Counted from the stretch's first letter, positions 33,999 through 44,448 are shown. The stretch: DNA of 64,000 bases from Rhodobacter sp. 24-YEA-8 (GCF_900105075.1 NZ_FNSK01000001.1:757001-821000), one strand, 5' to 3'. Translations and numbers: made by a program. The notes: a model not told the origin generated them from the letters alone.

Positions 33999-36140
33999 AT
34001 GAGCGATCAGAACACCCCTGACCTGGCCTCCTGGGAGGCTCTGGCCTCGAAGGAGCTGAAGGGTAAACCTGCCTCCAGCCTGAACTGGCAGACGCTGGAG
34101 GGGATCGAGGTCAAGCCACTCTATACGGCGGCCGATCTGGAGGGGCTGCCGCAACTGGGCGAGCTTCCGGGTGTGGCGCCCTTCACCCGTGGTCCGCGCG
34201 CGACGATGTATGCGGGCAGGCCCTGGACGATCCGGCAATATGCGGGGTTTTCGACCGCCGAAGAGAGCAACGCCTTCTACCGCAAGAACCTTGCAGCGGG
34301 GCAGCAGGGCGTCTCGGTCGCTTTCGATCTGGCCACGCATCGGGGCTATGACAGCGACCACCCGCGCGTGGTGGGGGATGTGGGCAAGGCCGGTGTGGCA
34401 ATCGATTCCGTCGAGGATATGAAGATCCTGTTCGACGGGATTCCCTTGGATAAAGTCTCGGTTTCCATGACGATGAATGGCGCGGTGATCCCGATCCTCG
34501 CCTCGTTCATCGTGGCGGGCGAAGAGCAGGGCCATTCGCGCAGCCTTCTTTCGGGCACCATTCAGAATGACATTCTGAAAGAGTTCATGGTCCGCAATAC
34601 CTATATCTATCCGCCTGAACCAAGCATGCGGATCATCGCGGATATCATTGAATATACGTCGAAAGAGATGCCGAAATTCAATTCGATCTCGATCTCCGGC
34701 TATCACATGCAGGAGGCGGGGGCGAATCTCGTCCAGGAGCTGGCCTATACTCTGGCCGACGGGCGCGAATATGTCCGGGCCGCGCTGGCGGCCGGGATGA
34801 ATGTCGATGATTTCGCCGGGCGGCTGTCGTTCTTTTTTGCCATCGGCATGAATTTCTTCATGGAAATTGCGAAACTCAGGGCGGCGCGGATGCTCTGGAC
34901 CCGCATCATGCAGGAGTTTGAACCCAGGAAGCTGTCCTCGCTGATGCTGCGCACCCATTGCCAGACATCCGGCGTCAGCCTGCAAGAGGCCGATCCCTAT
35001 AACAACGTGGTCCGCACCGCCTATGAGGCGATGTCGGCGGCGCTGGGGGGGACGCAAAGCCTTCATACCAATGCGCTCGACGAGGCGATTGCGCTGCCGA
35101 CCGAATTCTCGGCCCGGATTGCAAGGAACACCCAGCTGATCTTGCAGGAAGAGACCGGCATCACCCATGTCGTCGATCCGCTGGCAGGGTCTTACTATGT
35201 CGAAAGCCTGACCGCGCAACTGGCAGAGGAGGCCTGGAAGCTGATTGAAGAGGTCGAGGCGATGGGGGGCATGACCAAGGCGGTTGCCTCGGGCATGCCG
35301 AAGCTGAGGATCGAGGAAACCGCGGCCCGGCGTCAGGCGATGATCGATCGTGGCGAAGAGGTCGTGGTCGGCGTCAACAAGTACCGCAAGGCGAAAGAAG
35401 ACCCGATCGACATTCTCGAGATCGACAATATGAAAGTGCGCGATGCCCAGATCGCGCGGCTTGATCAGATCCGCGCGACCCGTGACCAGGTGGCCTGTGA
35501 TGCGGCGCTCCTGGAACTGGGGCGACGCACTGTCGAGGGCGGCAATCTGCTGGAAGCCGCCGTTGAATGCGCGCGGATGCGGGCCTCCCTTGGGGAAATC
35601 AGCCTCGCGATGGAAGGTACATTCGGGCGTCACAGGGCGGAGGTGAAGACTTTGGCAGGGGTTTACGGAGCCGCCTATGAGGGCGATGCGGGATTCGAGG
35701 CGATCCAGAAAGACGTCGAGGCTTTCGCGGAAGAAGAGGGCCGCCGGCCCCGGATGCTGGTCGTGAAAATGGGCCAGGATGGACATGATCGCGGTGCCAA
35801 GGTGATCGCGACCGCCTTTGCCGATATCGGCTTTGACGTGGATGTGGGGCCTTTGTTCCAGACCCCGGAAGAGGCCGCGCAGGATGCCATCGACAATGAC
35901 GTCCATATCATCGGTATCTCGTCCCAGGCGGCGGGGCATAAGACGCTCGCGCCCCTGCTGATCGCGGCGCTGAACAAGGCCGGTGCGGGGGATATCATGG
36001 TGATCTGCGGCGGCGTGATCCCGCAACAGGATTACGAATACCTGAAGACGGCCGGGGTGAAGGCGATCTTCGGGCCGGGCACCAATATCCCAGATGCGGC
36101 GAAAGAGATCCTCGACCTGATCCGGGCGACACGCGCCTGA
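33999..36140 (+). CDS. scpA: Methylmalonyl-CoA mutase
   Basis: The 713-residue adenosylcobalamin enzyme rearranges (R)-methylmalonyl-CoA to succinyl-CoA. The substrate barrel spans about 1-560 ([90 protein letters not shown]). The B12-binding Rossmann domain follows at about 580-700 with DxHxxG ([10 protein letters not shown]) and the GG motif ([13 protein letters not shown]). Length matches the single-chain form. ATG 33999 is preferred to GTG 33990 because of the GGAG spacing. Completes the pccBA-mcm route for propionate. Confidence 0.97.
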   Translation: MSDQNTPDLASWEALASKELKGKPASSLNWQTLEGIEVKPLYTAADLEGLPQLGELPGVAPFTRGPRATMYAGRPWTIRQYAGFSTAEESNAFYRKNLAAGQQGVSVAFDLATHRGYDSDHPRVVGDVGKAGVAIDSVEDMKILFDGIPLDKVSVSMTMNGAVIPILASFIVAGEEQGHSRSLLSGTIQNDILKEFMVRNTYIYPPEPSMRIIADIIEYTSKEMPKFNSISISGYHMQEAGANLVQELAYTLADGREYVRAALAAGMNVDDFAGRLSFFFAIGMNFFMEIAKLRAARMLWTRIMQEFEPRKLSSLMLRTHCQTSGVSLQEADPYNNVVRTAYEAMSAALGGTQSLHTNALDEAIALPTEFSARIARNTQLILQEETGITHVVDPLAGSYYVESLTAQLAEEAWKLIEEVEAMGGMTKAVASGMPKLRIEETAARRQAMIDRGEEVVVGVNKYRKAKEDPIDILEIDNMKVRDAQIARLDQIRATRDQVACDAALLELGRRTVEGGNLLEAAVECARMRASLGEISLAMEGTFGRHRAEVKTLAGVYGAAYEGDAGFEAIQKDVEAFAEEEGRRPRMLVVKMGQDGHDRGAKVIATAFADIGFDVDVGPLFQTPEEAAQDAIDNDVHIIGISSQAAGHKTLAPLLIAALNKAGAGDIMVICGGVIPQQDYEYLKTAGVKAIFGPGTNIPDAAKEILDLIRATRA

Positions 36141-36163
36141 TACCGGCATTTTTACAGTGGAAG

Positions 36164-36186
36164 GGGGGCGATACCGCCCCCTTTTT
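36164..36186 (+). terminator. Intrinsic terminator after methylmalonyl-CoA mutase
   Basis: GGGGGCG-ATAC-CGCCCCC followed by five T residues, 24 bp after the stop codon. Confidence 0.88.
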
Positions 36187-36192
36187 CATCTG

Positions 36193-36552
36193 ATGAGGTT
36201 CGCTTTGCGGTTTGCTGGGCTAATGGCCCTTTCACTGATCCTGCGATGGCTGAGACATTGCTCCTGGACCTTCCCGACCCAGGCGCCCGCGCCGCCCCGT
36301 CATGCGGCTGTCCCGCCGGACATAGAGGCGAAGGCGCAATGGCAGGCAGACAACCCGGGCCGGGATCAGAATGCGTCGCTGGAGCGGCAATGCGCGATGA
36401 TCCCGACGCATCTTCTGTCGCGCAAAAGTGCAACACCGCGCGCCGCAGGCGTGGATCCGGCGGGCACGCTTTTGGGCCGCCCCTCTCTACCCATCCACGG
36501 GAAAGACAAGAGGCAGATGACATCGCTTCAATTCCCCTTCATCTGTCCTTAA
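36193..36552 (+). CDS. Doubtful open frame with a hydrophobic N-terminus
   Basis: A 119-codon frame starts MRFALRFAGLMALSLILRWL, which looks like a signal anchor, but the rest is proline/arginine-rich and its end runs into a dispersed palindromic repeat. It begins just after the mutase terminator and has no good ribosome binding site. It may be a degenerate or species-specific small membrane protein, or chance. Without it, the 36187-36537 stretch holds nothing I can identify. Confidence 0.25.
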   Translation: MRFALRFAGLMALSLILRWLRHCSWTFPTQAPAPPRHAAVPPDIEAKAQWQADNPGRDQNASLERQCAMIPTHLLSRKSATPRAAGVDPAGTLLGRPSLPIHGKDKRQMTSLQFPFICP

Positions 36553-36598
36553 ATATCCCGGGGGACGCGGCAAAGCCGCGCGGGGGCAGGGCCCCCGA
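36538..36598 (+). repeat. Dispersed intergenic palindromic repeat, half copy (A)
   Basis: Contains CATCTGTC-CT-TAAATATCCC, a GGGGGA spacer, GCGGC-AAA-GCCGC and GGGGGC-AGG-GCCCCC. It matches the right half of the full copies near 51.8, 59.2 and 60.8 kb. Lies between the convergent mcm and DUF1289 genes. Confidence 0.85.
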
Positions 36599-36607
36599 CT
36601 GGCGCCC

Positions 36608-36958
36608 TCACTCCTCTCCCCGGCCGAGCCGGGCCGCGCGACCGCCGCGACGCTTGACCAGCGAGGCCGCGCGCGAGGGCAGCTCATCCATGATACGCCG
36701 GCGCTCGGGCGCGGTGATCGAGGACCAGGCGCCGATCTCTGAGAGCGTGCGGTAGCATCCGACGCAGATCTTCGCCTCGGAATGGATCACACAGATCTTC
36801 ACGCAGGGGCTCTCGATCTCGTTGCGGGCCCAGATGTCGTCCTTCACGATCTGCCTTTCTGGCTTCGGCCCCGGATCTTTGGTCATCCGCTCACCGGTCC
36901 TGCTGTCACCGGTCCCTGGATCATCAGAGACCCGATCATCGGGACCGCGCTCATCCAT
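36608..36958 (-). CDS. DUF1289 domain-containing protein
   Basis: The 116-residue protein has the DUF1289 cysteine pattern [20 protein letters not shown], then [20 protein letters not shown], which probably binds a metal. The N-terminal 40 residues are charged and low complexity; an internal ATG at 36886 would remove 24 of them. The start overlaps the ruvX stop (ATGGATGA), so it is the third gene of the ccmI-ruvX operon. The function of DUF1289 is not known. Confidence 0.88.
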   Translation of the reverse strand: MDERGPDDRVSDDPGTGDSRTGERMTKDPGPKPERQIVKDDIWARNEIESPCVKICVIHSEAKICVGCYRTLSEIGAWSSITAPERRRIMDELPSRAASLVKRRGGRAARLGRGEE

Positions 36959-37427
36959 GGCGCGCGATCTGGTCCAGCCGGTCCAGCGCGCCTTGCAGAA
37001 TATAGCCCGCCGCCACCGCGTCGATCACCTCTTTCCGACGCTTTCTCGACGCATCCGCCTCAAGAAGCGCCCTTTCTGCCGCAACGGTTGACAACCGCTC
37101 ATCCCACCAGGTGATCGGCAGTGGCGTCAGTTTTTCCAGATTGCGGGCGAAGGCGCGGGTGGATTGTGCCCGCGGCCCCTCGCTGCCATCCATGTTCAGC
37201 GGCAGGCCCAGCACGATCGCCTTCCCCTCGCGCGCCTTTATCAGATCCAGCAGCTTCGCCGCATCGAGGGTGAATTTCTCGCGCCGGATCACCAGGGTCG
37301 GCGTGGCGACCGAGCGGCGCAGGTCCGAGATCGCGACGCCGATGGTTTTGGTGCCCAGATCCAGACCGATAATCGCGCCGGAAGGCGGCAGTTCGGCCAT
37401 CAGCTCTGAGATATCATCAAGGATCAT
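36951..37427 (-). CDS. ruvX: Holliday junction resolvase-like RuvX (YqgF)
   Basis: The 158-residue protein has the RNase H-like YqgF fold: [17 protein letters not shown] with the first catalytic Asp, [36 protein letters not shown] with the catalytic Glu, and [18 protein letters not shown] with the last Asp. The family takes part in pre-16S rRNA 5' end processing and was first named as a resolvase. It overlaps ccmI by 4 bp and the DUF1289 gene by 8 bp. Confidence 0.95.
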   Translation of the reverse strand: MILDDISELMAELPPSGAIIGLDLGTKTIGVAISDLRRSVATPTLVIRREKFTLDAAKLLDLIKAREGKAIVLGLPLNMDGSEGPRAQSTRAFARNLEKLTPLPITWWDERLSTVAAERALLEADASRKRRKEVIDAVAAGYILQGALDRLDQIARHG

Positions 37428-38836
37428 GGCGTGACCTCGGCCGCCGGGATGGCTTTGGCGGCGGCTTCGATCAGCGCGCGCTCAGCGGCCCCGGATTCCC
37501 CGGGCTCCTCCGGCCAGGCGCTGCGGGCGCGCGTCAGCATGTCCCGCGCCTCCTCCATCCGTCCCAGCACCACAAGGCCGCGGATCAGCTGTGCCCATTC
37601 CGCGCCCGAGCCGCCCTCGCTTTGCAGCCGCGCGCCAAGGCCCGCAACCATTCCCGCCGCCATCTCGCCGATCTCGGCCTCGCTCTTGCCGGCGGCGGCC
37701 GCGATGTCTTCGGCGCCAGGCCCGCGCAGCGCCTGGTCTCCGGCTGCCGCTTCTGCCTCGGGCAGCTGATAATCCCAGGCCCCGGCGAACCAGGCCGCAG
37801 CCCGGATCTGGTCACGCAGGCGCGGCACCCAGAACCCATCCTGCGGCCCCTGTTCGATCAGCGGCCGCCAGAGCGCGAAGGCCCGGTCCGGCCGCCCGCC
37901 CTGGGCATAAAGCTCGCCCGCAAAGAGAAAGAGGGGGCCGGTGGCCTCGCTGACCGGCGGCAGCGCCGTCAGCACCGCGCGGTCCTCGCCCCGGGGCTGG
38001 AAGCCCTGGGCTGCGGCCAGCAAAAGATCCGCCACCCGGCCAAGCCCGGCGCGCCCGTCAAGGCCAAGGCCCCGGACCACCTCGGCCTCGGCCTCGGGCG
38101 AGACATAGCCCGAGGCCTGTTCCACCAGCAAAAGCGTCAGAAAGCTGTAATCGGTTGCGCTGGCCTTAGACCCGCGCACCTCGATCAGACGCCGCTGCGC
38201 GAGGATCGCATCGGCGTAATTCCCCAGCCGCGCCTCGATGGTCGCGCGCAGCCCGAGGCCCTGGAGGTTGTCAGTCACCGCCGGATCCACCGTTTCGCGC
38301 AGCTTTTGCAGCGGCTCGACCATGTCCGGCTCCGGCTCGGCCGGGATGATCGGGGGCAGGTTCGCGACATAGACCGCCTGCGAGGGTCGGGTTGCCATAC
38401 GGGCTTCGGCCTCGGCCAGCCGCGTCGCCATGGGCAGATCAGGCTGCCCGGGCCGCCCAAGCTGCAGATAGAGAAATACTGCCCCCGCCACCGCAATTAC
38501 GATCACCCCGACCGCCAGCACCAGATCGCGCGGCGAGCCGGCATCTGAAACAGCGCGCCGGTTCTGCCGGTCTGCTTCCAGGAGCCGGCGCCCGATTTCG
38601 GCCCTGAGCCGCTGCGCCTCGGCCCCGGCAAGCGCCCCGCGCGCCTCATCCTTCCCGATCCCGGCAAGCTGCTGGCGATAAAGGCTGACATCCCGTGCGA
38701 GTTCCGGTTCCGGCGGGGTGCGGCGGGCAAAAAGCAGGCTGAGGGTCAGGAGGATCGCAATCCCGCCCGCAAGCATCGCCGCCACCATCCAGAACCCGGT
38801 GGCATCGCCCAGTCCATCCATCATCCGCCCCATCAT
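37424..38836 (-). CDS. ccmI: Cytochrome c biogenesis protein CcmI
   Basis: The 470-residue protein has a periplasm-in/out membrane anchor of two helices ([20 protein letters not shown] at residues 17-36 and [14 protein letters not shown] near 111). A conserved cytoplasmic loop lies between them ([20 protein letters not shown]). A periplasmic TPR region follows. CcmI delivers apocytochrome c to the heme ligation complex. It heads the ccmI-ruvX-DUF1289 operon and is divergent from soxB. Confidence 0.93.
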   Translation of the reverse strand: MMGRMMDGLGDATGFWMVAAMLAGGIAILLTLSLLFARRTPPEPELARDVSLYRQQLAGIGKDEARGALAGAEAQRLRAEIGRRLLEADRQNRRAVSDAGSPRDLVLAVGVIVIAVAGAVFLYLQLGRPGQPDLPMATRLAEAEARMATRPSQAVYVANLPPIIPAEPEPDMVEPLQKLRETVDPAVTDNLQGLGLRATIEARLGNYADAILAQRRLIEVRGSKASATDYSFLTLLLVEQASGYVSPEAEAEVVRGLGLDGRAGLGRVADLLLAAAQGFQPRGEDRAVLTALPPVSEATGPLFLFAGELYAQGGRPDRAFALWRPLIEQGPQDGFWVPRLRDQIRAAAWFAGAWDYQLPEAEAAAGDQALRGPGAEDIAAAAGKSEAEIGEMAAGMVAGLGARLQSEGGSGAEWAQLIRGLVVLGRMEEARDMLTRARSAWPEEPGESGAAERALIEAAAKAIPAAEVTP

Positions 38837-39171
38837 CCGCGCATCAACCCTGTTGGTGATGTAATGGTTTTAACCGCTTTGCAAAAGCCCGCCCTGCCGG
38901 GCCAATCGACGCAGCCCGGCGGGCAGGTGCCGGCCAGCGGCGCCACGAGGTCAGCGCCAGGTCGCTGTGTCGTAATTTTCCCGATTGTGCCGCGTGAAGG
39001 CGGTGGCGTTTTCCATCTCTCGGGCAGAAGATAGGAGGCCGGATTCCGGCCCTGCAGTCCCCGTCCGCCACGGCCACGACAATGGGCCCCAATACTAGGC
39101 CGGGCAGGGGGCAGGACGGAAATCGGAGGCTATGAAAGCGACATGCGAAACGCGCGGCGGAGGTTCACCAG
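38837..39171. other. Intergenic region between ccmI and soxB, with a strong hairpin
   Basis: This 335-bp gap separates two divergent operons. At 38887-38924, GCCCG-CCCTG-CCGGGC pairs with GCCCGG-CGGGC around an 11-base loop, a very stable structure without a T-run. I looked for a glycine, THF or SAM-type riboswitch before soxB and found none of their conserved cores. soxB has a good GGAGG at 39160. Confidence 0.5.
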
Positions 39172-40419
39172 ATGAGGCGTTATTCGGTCTTTGCCCTTGC
39201 CCGCGAGGCGTTGCGCTACCATTCCGGCTGGGGAAAGGCCTGGGCCTCGCCCGAGCCGAAGAAGCAATATGATGCCATCATCATCGGTGCTGGCGGTCAT
39301 GGTCTCGCAACGGCTTATTATCTTGGCAAAAACCACGGCATCAGGAATGTCGCGGTGATCGAGAAGGGCTGGCTCGGCGGCGGCAATACCGGCCGCAATA
39401 CGACCATCATCCGCTCGAACTATCTGCAGGATCCTTCCTCGGCCATCTTCGAAAAGGCGCGCGCGCTTTACGAGAACCTGAGCCAGGATCTGAACTACAA
39501 TATCATGTTCTCCCCGCGCGGTCTTCTGATGCTGGCGCAGACCCATCATGAGGTCCGGGGCTATAAGCGCACGGTCCACGCGAACCAGCTGCAGGGCGTC
39601 ACCACCGAATGGCTGGAACCCGCGCAGGTCAAAAAGGTCGTGCCGATCATCAATCTGCACGGGCCGCGCTATCCGGTTCTGGGCGGACAGTGGCAGGCGC
39701 GGGGCGGCACTGCACGCCATGATGCCGTGGCCTGGGGCTATGCGCGGGCCTGTTCCGACATGGGCATGGACATTATCCAGAATTGCGAAGTCACCGCCGT
39801 GCGTCAGGAAAACGGTGTGGTGACAGGGGTCGAAACCACGCGTGGCGAAATCTCCTGCAAAAAGCTTGGCATCGTCGTGGCCGGCCATTCCGGCGTGCTC
39901 GCGGAAATGGCGGGCTTCCGACTGCCGATCGAATCGATCGCGCTTCAGGCGCTGGTCTCGGAACCGATCAAGCCGGTGCTCGACATCGTCGTGATGGCCA
40001 ATACCGTCCACGGCTATATCAGCCAATCCGACAAGGGCGAGCTGGTGATCGGCGGCGGCACCGACGGCTTCAACAACTATACCCAGCGTGGCTCCTTCCA
40101 TCATGTCGAGGAAACGCTGCGCGCCCTGGTTGAGACCTTCCCGATCATCTCGCGGCTCAAGATGCTGCGCCAATGGGGCGGCATCGTCGATATGACCGGC
40201 GACCGCTCGCCGATCATCTCGAAAACCCCACTCGGAAACTGCTTCATCAATTGCGGCTGGGGCACCGGTGGCTTCAAGGCGATTCCCGGCTCAGGCTGGG
40301 CGATGGCCGAGCTGATCGCCAAAGGCGAGCCGGGCGCTTTGGCCCGGGAATTCGATATGTGGCGCTTCAAGGAAGGCCGCTTCATCGACGAATCCGTCGC
40401 CGCAGGCGTTGCCCATTGA
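39172..40419 (+). CDS. soxB: Sarcosine oxidase beta subunit SoxB
   Basis: The 415-residue subunit binds FAD non-covalently and FMN through a histidine, and oxidises sarcosine. The FAD motif is YDAIIIGAGGHGLATAYYLG (residues 33-52); GGTARHDAVAWGYARA is the region of the covalent flavin. GWGTGGFKAIPGSGWAMAEL closes the FAD site near the end. ATG 39172 with a strong GGAGG gives the standard MRRYSVF start. First gene of soxBDAG. Confidence 0.96.
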   Translation: MRRYSVFALAREALRYHSGWGKAWASPEPKKQYDAIIIGAGGHGLATAYYLGKNHGIRNVAVIEKGWLGGGNTGRNTTIIRSNYLQDPSSAIFEKARALYENLSQDLNYNIMFSPRGLLMLAQTHHEVRGYKRTVHANQLQGVTTEWLEPAQVKKVVPIINLHGPRYPVLGGQWQARGGTARHDAVAWGYARACSDMGMDIIQNCEVTAVRQENGVVTGVETTRGEISCKKLGIVVAGHSGVLAEMAGFRLPIESIALQALVSEPIKPVLDIVVMANTVHGYISQSDKGELVIGGGTDGFNNYTQRGSFHHVEETLRALVETFPIISRLKMLRQWGGIVDMTGDRSPIISKTPLGNCFINCGWGTGGFKAIPGSGWAMAELIAKGEPGALAREFDMWRFKEGRFIDESVAAGVAH

Positions 40420-40429
40420 TGCGCCCGCT

Positions 40430-40482
40430 CATTCATCTGTCCAGAAATATCCCGGGGGTCCGGGGGCAGCGCCCCCGGCTCC
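40430..40482 (+). repeat. Dispersed intergenic repeat, half copy (B), inside the sox operon
   Basis: ATTCATCTGTCCAGAAATAT with CCCGGGGG after it and GGGGGC-AGC-GCCCCC match the right half of the repeat family. It fills most of the 85-bp gap between soxB and soxD. Confidence 0.75.
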
Positions 40483-40504
40483 TGGCCAGCCCGGGGGCAC
40501 CCCA

Positions 40505-40828
40505 ATGCTGATCCTTGAATGTCCCTGCTGCGGTGTCAAAGCCGAGGAAACCGAACTCGCCCCCGGTGGCGAGGCGCATCTGAAACGTTTCGGCCCCGGC
40601 TCCTCTGACGCCGAATTCGAGACCTATATGTTTGCGCGCAAGAACCCCAAAGGCGTGCATTTCGAACGCTGGCGCCATGCCTATGGCTGCGGCAAATGGT
40701 TCCTCGCCGCGCGCGACACCGCGACGCTCGAGGTCTTCGGGACCTATCCGGCCCAGACCACGGAACCCCCTGCAGAACTGATAGCAAAGATCCAGGCGAA
40801 ACGGCCGGGTTGGAAGGGCTGGAAATGA
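40505..40828 (+). CDS. soxD: Sarcosine oxidase delta subunit SoxD
   Basis: The 107-residue zinc-binding subunit of the heterotetramer has the cysteine set CPCCGVKAEE near the start and HAYGCGKWF further on, the usual His/Cys zinc ligands. It ties the alpha and beta subunits together. Its stop overlaps the soxA start by ATGA. Confidence 0.95.
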   Translation: MLILECPCCGVKAEETELAPGGEAHLKRFGPGSSDAEFETYMFARKNPKGVHFERWRHAYGCGKWFLAARDTATLEVFGTYPAQTTEPPAELIAKIQAKRPGWKGWK

Positions 40829-43800
40829 GCGCGAGGCTGCAAAAAGGCGGGCGCCTGATCAACAGATCGGCCCGGATGGAATTCACCTTCAACGGCAAAA
40901 GGCTGAACGGGCTTGCCGGCGACACGCTGGCCTCGGCGCTTCTGGCCAATGACCAGCTGCTGGTCGGGCGCTCGTTTAAATATCACCGCCCGCGCGGTAT
41001 CATGGCCTCGGGTCCGGAAGAACCCAATGCACTGGTCGCCCTTGGCGAGGGCGCAAGGTTTGAACCCAATCAGCGCGTCACCACGACCGAGCTTTTTGAC
41101 GGGCTGACCAGCGCCAGCCAGAACCACTGGCCGTCTCTGGAATTTGACATCGGCGCGGTGAACAACAAACTCGCGCGCTTCCTGCCGGCGGGCTTTTATT
41201 ACAAGACCTTCATCCATCCGCGTTCGGCCTGGAAGCACCTGTTCGAGCCGGTCATCCGCCGCTCGGCCGGTCTCGGCAAACCGCCGGAAGAGGCCGATGC
41301 CGACCGTTACGAATATACCTATGGCCATGCCGATATCCTGATTGCCGGCGGCGGCATTGCCGGGCTTCAGGCCGCGCTGGTTGCGGGGGCTTCGGGTGCG
41401 AAAGTACTGATCCTCGAGCAGACCGCGCATTGGGGTGGCCGCGCGCCGGTCGATGGCGATATCATCGACGGCAAACCGGCCGAAGCCTGGATCGCCCAGG
41501 CGCTCCAGACCCTTGGTGCGATGGAAAATGTCAGCTTCCGCGCACGCACGATGGTTTCGGGCGTCTATGATCACGGCTATGTGCTGGCCGAAGAACGCAT
41601 TGCCGACCACACCCCCGGCGACGGGCGGCCCCGCAAACGCCTCTGGCGTATCCGGGCTGCGAAAGTCATCGCCGCGACAGGTGCGCTGGAACGCCCGCTG
41701 TCTTTCGCTGGAAATGATATTCCCGGCGTCATGCTGGCCTCTGCCACCCGCGATTATGCGGTGAATTTTGCGGTCTCGCCGGGCGAGCGCACGGTTGTCG
41801 TCACCAATAATGACGATGCCTACCGCACCGCGATCACGCTGAAAGAGGCGGGGCTTGAGGTCACCATCGTCGATGCGCGTGCCTCGACCTCCGGCGAGCT
41901 GCCGTCCCGTGCCCGCGCCATGGGCATCCGGATCGAGACCGGGCGCGGCATCGTAAAGGTGAAAGGCGGCAAGCGCGTCACCGGTGTCGCCATCGGCCTC
42001 CAGGCCGGTGAGGGCGGTGCGGTTGAAGAAATCGCCTGCGATGCGGTTGCGATGTCGGGCGGCTGGTCGCCGGTCGTGCATCTGTGGTCCCATTGCGGCG
42101 GCAAGCTGATCTGGGACGAGGCGCGTGCGCTGTTCCGCCCCGATGCCACCCGCCCGCCGCTGGGCGAGGATGGCACTGCCATGGTCTATCCGGCAGGCGC
42201 CGCTAATGGCGCACTGGCGGCGGCAGAGGCGCTGAGCGATGCGGCCTCGCAGGCCGCGCTGGCGGTTGAGGCTGTCGGCCATAAGACGGACGCGGTCGCG
42301 ACGGCTTCGGCGGATGTGATCGAAGAGGGCGCGATGCTGCCGGTCTGGATCATGCCGGCCTCGGCCGGGATCGATCTGAAATCGAAAATGTGGCTCGATT
42401 TCCAGAATGACGTTAAGGTCTCTGACGTGCAGCTTGCCGCGCGCGAAGGCTATGTCTCGGTCGAACATACCAAGCGCTATACCACGCTCGGCATGGCGAC
42501 GGATCAGGGAAAACTCTCGAATATCAACGGTCTGGCGGTGCTTGCTGAGGCTTTGGGCGAACAGATCCCCCGGGTTGGCACCACCACCTTCCGCCCGCCT
42601 TACGCGCCTGTGACCATCGGTGCGCTGACGGGTGAGGCTCGCGGCGACATCTTTCAGCCGCTGCGCAAGACGCCGATGCATGACTGGCACCTGGCCCATG
42701 GCGCCTATATGGAGCCGGTCGGCCTCTGGCAGCGGCCCTATACCTATCCGCGCGCGGGCGAAACGCATGAACAGGCGGTCAACCGCGAGGTGGTCAACAC
42801 CCGCGAGCGTCTGGGCCTGCTTGATGCCTCGACGCTGGGCAAGATCCTCGTGAAAGGGCCGGATGCGGGGAAATTCCTCGATATGCTCTACACGAATGTG
42901 ATGTCTAATCTCGGGATCGGCAAATGCCGCTACGGGCTGATGTGCAACGAACAGGGCTTCCTGTCGGATGACGGTGTGGTGATCCGCATCGCCGAAGACA
43001 CCTGGCTTTGCCACACCACCTCGGGTGGGGCGGACCGGATCCATGGCTGGATGGAAGACTGGCTGCAATGCGAATGGTGGGACTGGCAGGTCTATACCGC
43101 CAATCTGACCGAGCAATATGGCCAGATCGCGGTTGTCGGCCCCAATGCCCGGAAACTGCTGGAAAAACTTGGCGGGATGGATGTCTCGAAAGAGGCGCTG
43201 CCCTTCATGACCTTCAGGGATGGCGAGCTGGCGGGTTTCCCCGTCCGCGTTCACCGCATCTCCTTCTCGGGCGAGCTGAGCTACGAAATCGCAGTGCCCG
43301 CGAGCCATGCGCTCGCCTTCTGGGAGCTTTTATATGCTGAGGGCGAGGAGTTCGGGCTCCAGACCTATGGCACCGAAGGCCTGCATGTATTGCGCGCCGA
43401 AAAGGGCTTTATCATGATCGGGGACGAGACCGACGGGACGGTGATCCCGCAGGATCTCAACCTCGACTGGGCGATTTCGAAGAAGAAAGAAGACTTCCTC
43501 GGCAAACGCGGCCAGCAACGCACCTTCCTCGCGGCAAAAGACCGCTGGAAGCTGGTGGGCTTTGAAAGCCTGGACGGGTCGGTGATCCCGGATGGCGCCT
43601 ATGTCATTGCTGCGGGCACCAACGAATACGGGTTCCGCAATTCCCAGGGCCGCATCACCTCGACCTATCATTCGCCGACGCTGAAAAGAGGCATCGCGAT
43701 GGGGCTTCTGAAAGACGGCCCGGCACGGATGGGCGAGGTGGTCGAATTCACCGCCATGTCCGGCGGCGTCTCGGTCGCGGCAAAGGTGGTTGACCCGGTT

Positions 43801-43836
43801 TTCTATGACAAGGAAGGGGAGAAGCAGAATGTCTGA
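40825..43836 (+). CDS. soxA: Sarcosine oxidase alpha subunit SoxA
   Basis: The 1003-residue subunit has an N-terminal 2Fe-2S-ferredoxin-like fold without cluster cysteines (FTFNGKRLNGLAGDTLASAL, FKYHRPRGIMASGPEEPNAL). An NAD-binding flavoprotein domain follows (ADILIAGGGIAGLQAALVAG; GGWSPVVHLWSHCGGK). The C-terminal GcvT-like half binds THF and takes the methylene group (YTANLTEQYGQIAVVGPNAR; FSGELSYEIAVPASHAL). It turns sarcosine plus THF into glycine, 5,10-methylene-THF and H2O2 with the other subunits. The long antisense frame opposite is not coding. Confidence 0.97.
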   Translation: MSARLQKGGRLINRSARMEFTFNGKRLNGLAGDTLASALLANDQLLVGRSFKYHRPRGIMASGPEEPNALVALGEGARFEPNQRVTTTELFDGLTSASQNHWPSLEFDIGAVNNKLARFLPAGFYYKTFIHPRSAWKHLFEPVIRRSAGLGKPPEEADADRYEYTYGHADILIAGGGIAGLQAALVAGASGAKVLILEQTAHWGGRAPVDGDIIDGKPAEAWIAQALQTLGAMENVSFRARTMVSGVYDHGYVLAEERIADHTPGDGRPRKRLWRIRAAKVIAATGALERPLSFAGNDIPGVMLASATRDYAVNFAVSPGERTVVVTNNDDAYRTAITLKEAGLEVTIVDARASTSGELPSRARAMGIRIETGRGIVKVKGGKRVTGVAIGLQAGEGGAVEEIACDAVAMSGGWSPVVHLWSHCGGKLIWDEARALFRPDATRPPLGEDGTAMVYPAGAANGALAAAEALSDAASQAALAVEAVGHKTDAVATASADVIEEGAMLPVWIMPASAGIDLKSKMWLDFQNDVKVSDVQLAAREGYVSVEHTKRYTTLGMATDQGKLSNINGLAVLAEALGEQIPRVGTTTFRPPYAPVTIGALTGEARGDIFQPLRKTPMHDWHLAHGAYMEPVGLWQRPYTYPRAGETHEQAVNREVVNTRERLGLLDASTLGKILVKGPDAGKFLDMLYTNVMSNLGIGKCRYGLMCNEQGFLSDDGVVIRIAEDTWLCHTTSGGADRIHGWMEDWLQCEWWDWQVYTANLTEQYGQIAVVGPNARKLLEKLGGMDVSKEALPFMTFRDGELAGFPVRVHRISFSGELSYEIAVPASHALAFWELLYAEGEEFGLQTYGTEGLHVLRAEKGFIMIGDETDGTVIPQDLNLDWAISKKKEDFLGKRGQQRTFLAAKDRWKLVGFESLDGSVIPDGAYVIAAGTNEYGFRNSQGRITSTYHSPTLKRGIAMGLLKDGPARMGEVVEFTAMSGGVSVAAKVVDPVFYDKEGEKQNV

Positions 43837-44392
43837 TCCGGTTTCTGCCCTGAAAGGCGCGGTTGCCCATGGGTTCGCCCATGTGGAAGAGATCGGCCCG
43901 CTGGGCATGATCACATTGCGCGCCAAACCCGGCACCGAGGGGCTTGCGGCGGCGGTCAAAGCCGCAACGGGCTGCGACCTGCCCGGTGCGCGCAGGATCA
44001 CCCATGCCGGCACGAACAGCTGCGGCTGGATGAGCAATGACGAATACCTTCTCGTGCTGCCATACGGCGATGTGGCGAAGGCCCTTGCCGCGATTGCTGC
44101 GGCGATGGCGGGCGCTCATCATCTGGCGGTTGATGTCTCGGATGCGCGGGCGGTGTTCCGCGTGACCGGGCCGCAGGCCGATCAGGTGCTGCGCAAGCTG
44201 ACCCCGGCCGATCTGGATAAGGTGGAGGCGGATGAGATCCGTCGCTCGCGCTTTGCCCAGGTCGCAGCGGCTTTCTGGCCGGTCGCGGCAGAGGGGGCAG
44301 ATGGTGGCTATACGCTGGTCTGTTTCCGCTCGGTTGCGGGCTATGTCATGGGCCTTCTGACACATGCGGCGCAGGCGGGCAGCGAACTCTGA
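43829..44392 (+). CDS. soxG: Sarcosine oxidase gamma subunit SoxG
   Basis: The 187-residue subunit overlaps soxA by 8 bp and has the GcvT-related gamma-subunit features GTNSCGWMSNDEYLLVLP and VDVSDARAVFRVTGPQADQV, ending GYVMGLLTHAA. It completes the heterotetramer; no catalytic role of its own is known. Last gene of the operon. Confidence 0.95.
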   Translation: MSDPVSALKGAVAHGFAHVEEIGPLGMITLRAKPGTEGLAAAVKAATGCDLPGARRITHAGTNSCGWMSNDEYLLVLPYGDVAKALAAIAAAMAGAHHLAVDVSDARAVFRVTGPQADQVLRKLTPADLDKVEADEIRRSRFAQVAAAFWPVAAEGADGGYTLVCFRSVAGYVMGLLTHAAQAGSEL

Positions 44393-44427
44393 CCGGCGGC
44401 GCTTTTGGGCCTGGATTAATATTGCGC

Positions 44428-44448
44428 AGACCCATTTCTGACGGGTCT
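44428..44448 (+). terminator. Weak hairpin after soxG
   Basis: AGACCC-ATTTCTGAC-GGGTCT, 36 bp after the soxG stop, without a T-run. A possible Rho-assisted or processing site. The rest of the 200-bp gap shows nothing else. Confidence 0.4.

Noticed and set aside
38837..39171. Possible riboswitch before soxB (glycine, THF or SAM type)
   Set aside because: None of the conserved core sequences of these classes could be found; only one plain GC-rich hairpin is visible.
39132..39280. Small upstream frame with GGAGG before soxB (ATG 39132) overlapping its start
   Set aside because: Its translation has no conserved pattern and soxB has its own good ribosome binding site, so a leader peptide is not supported.
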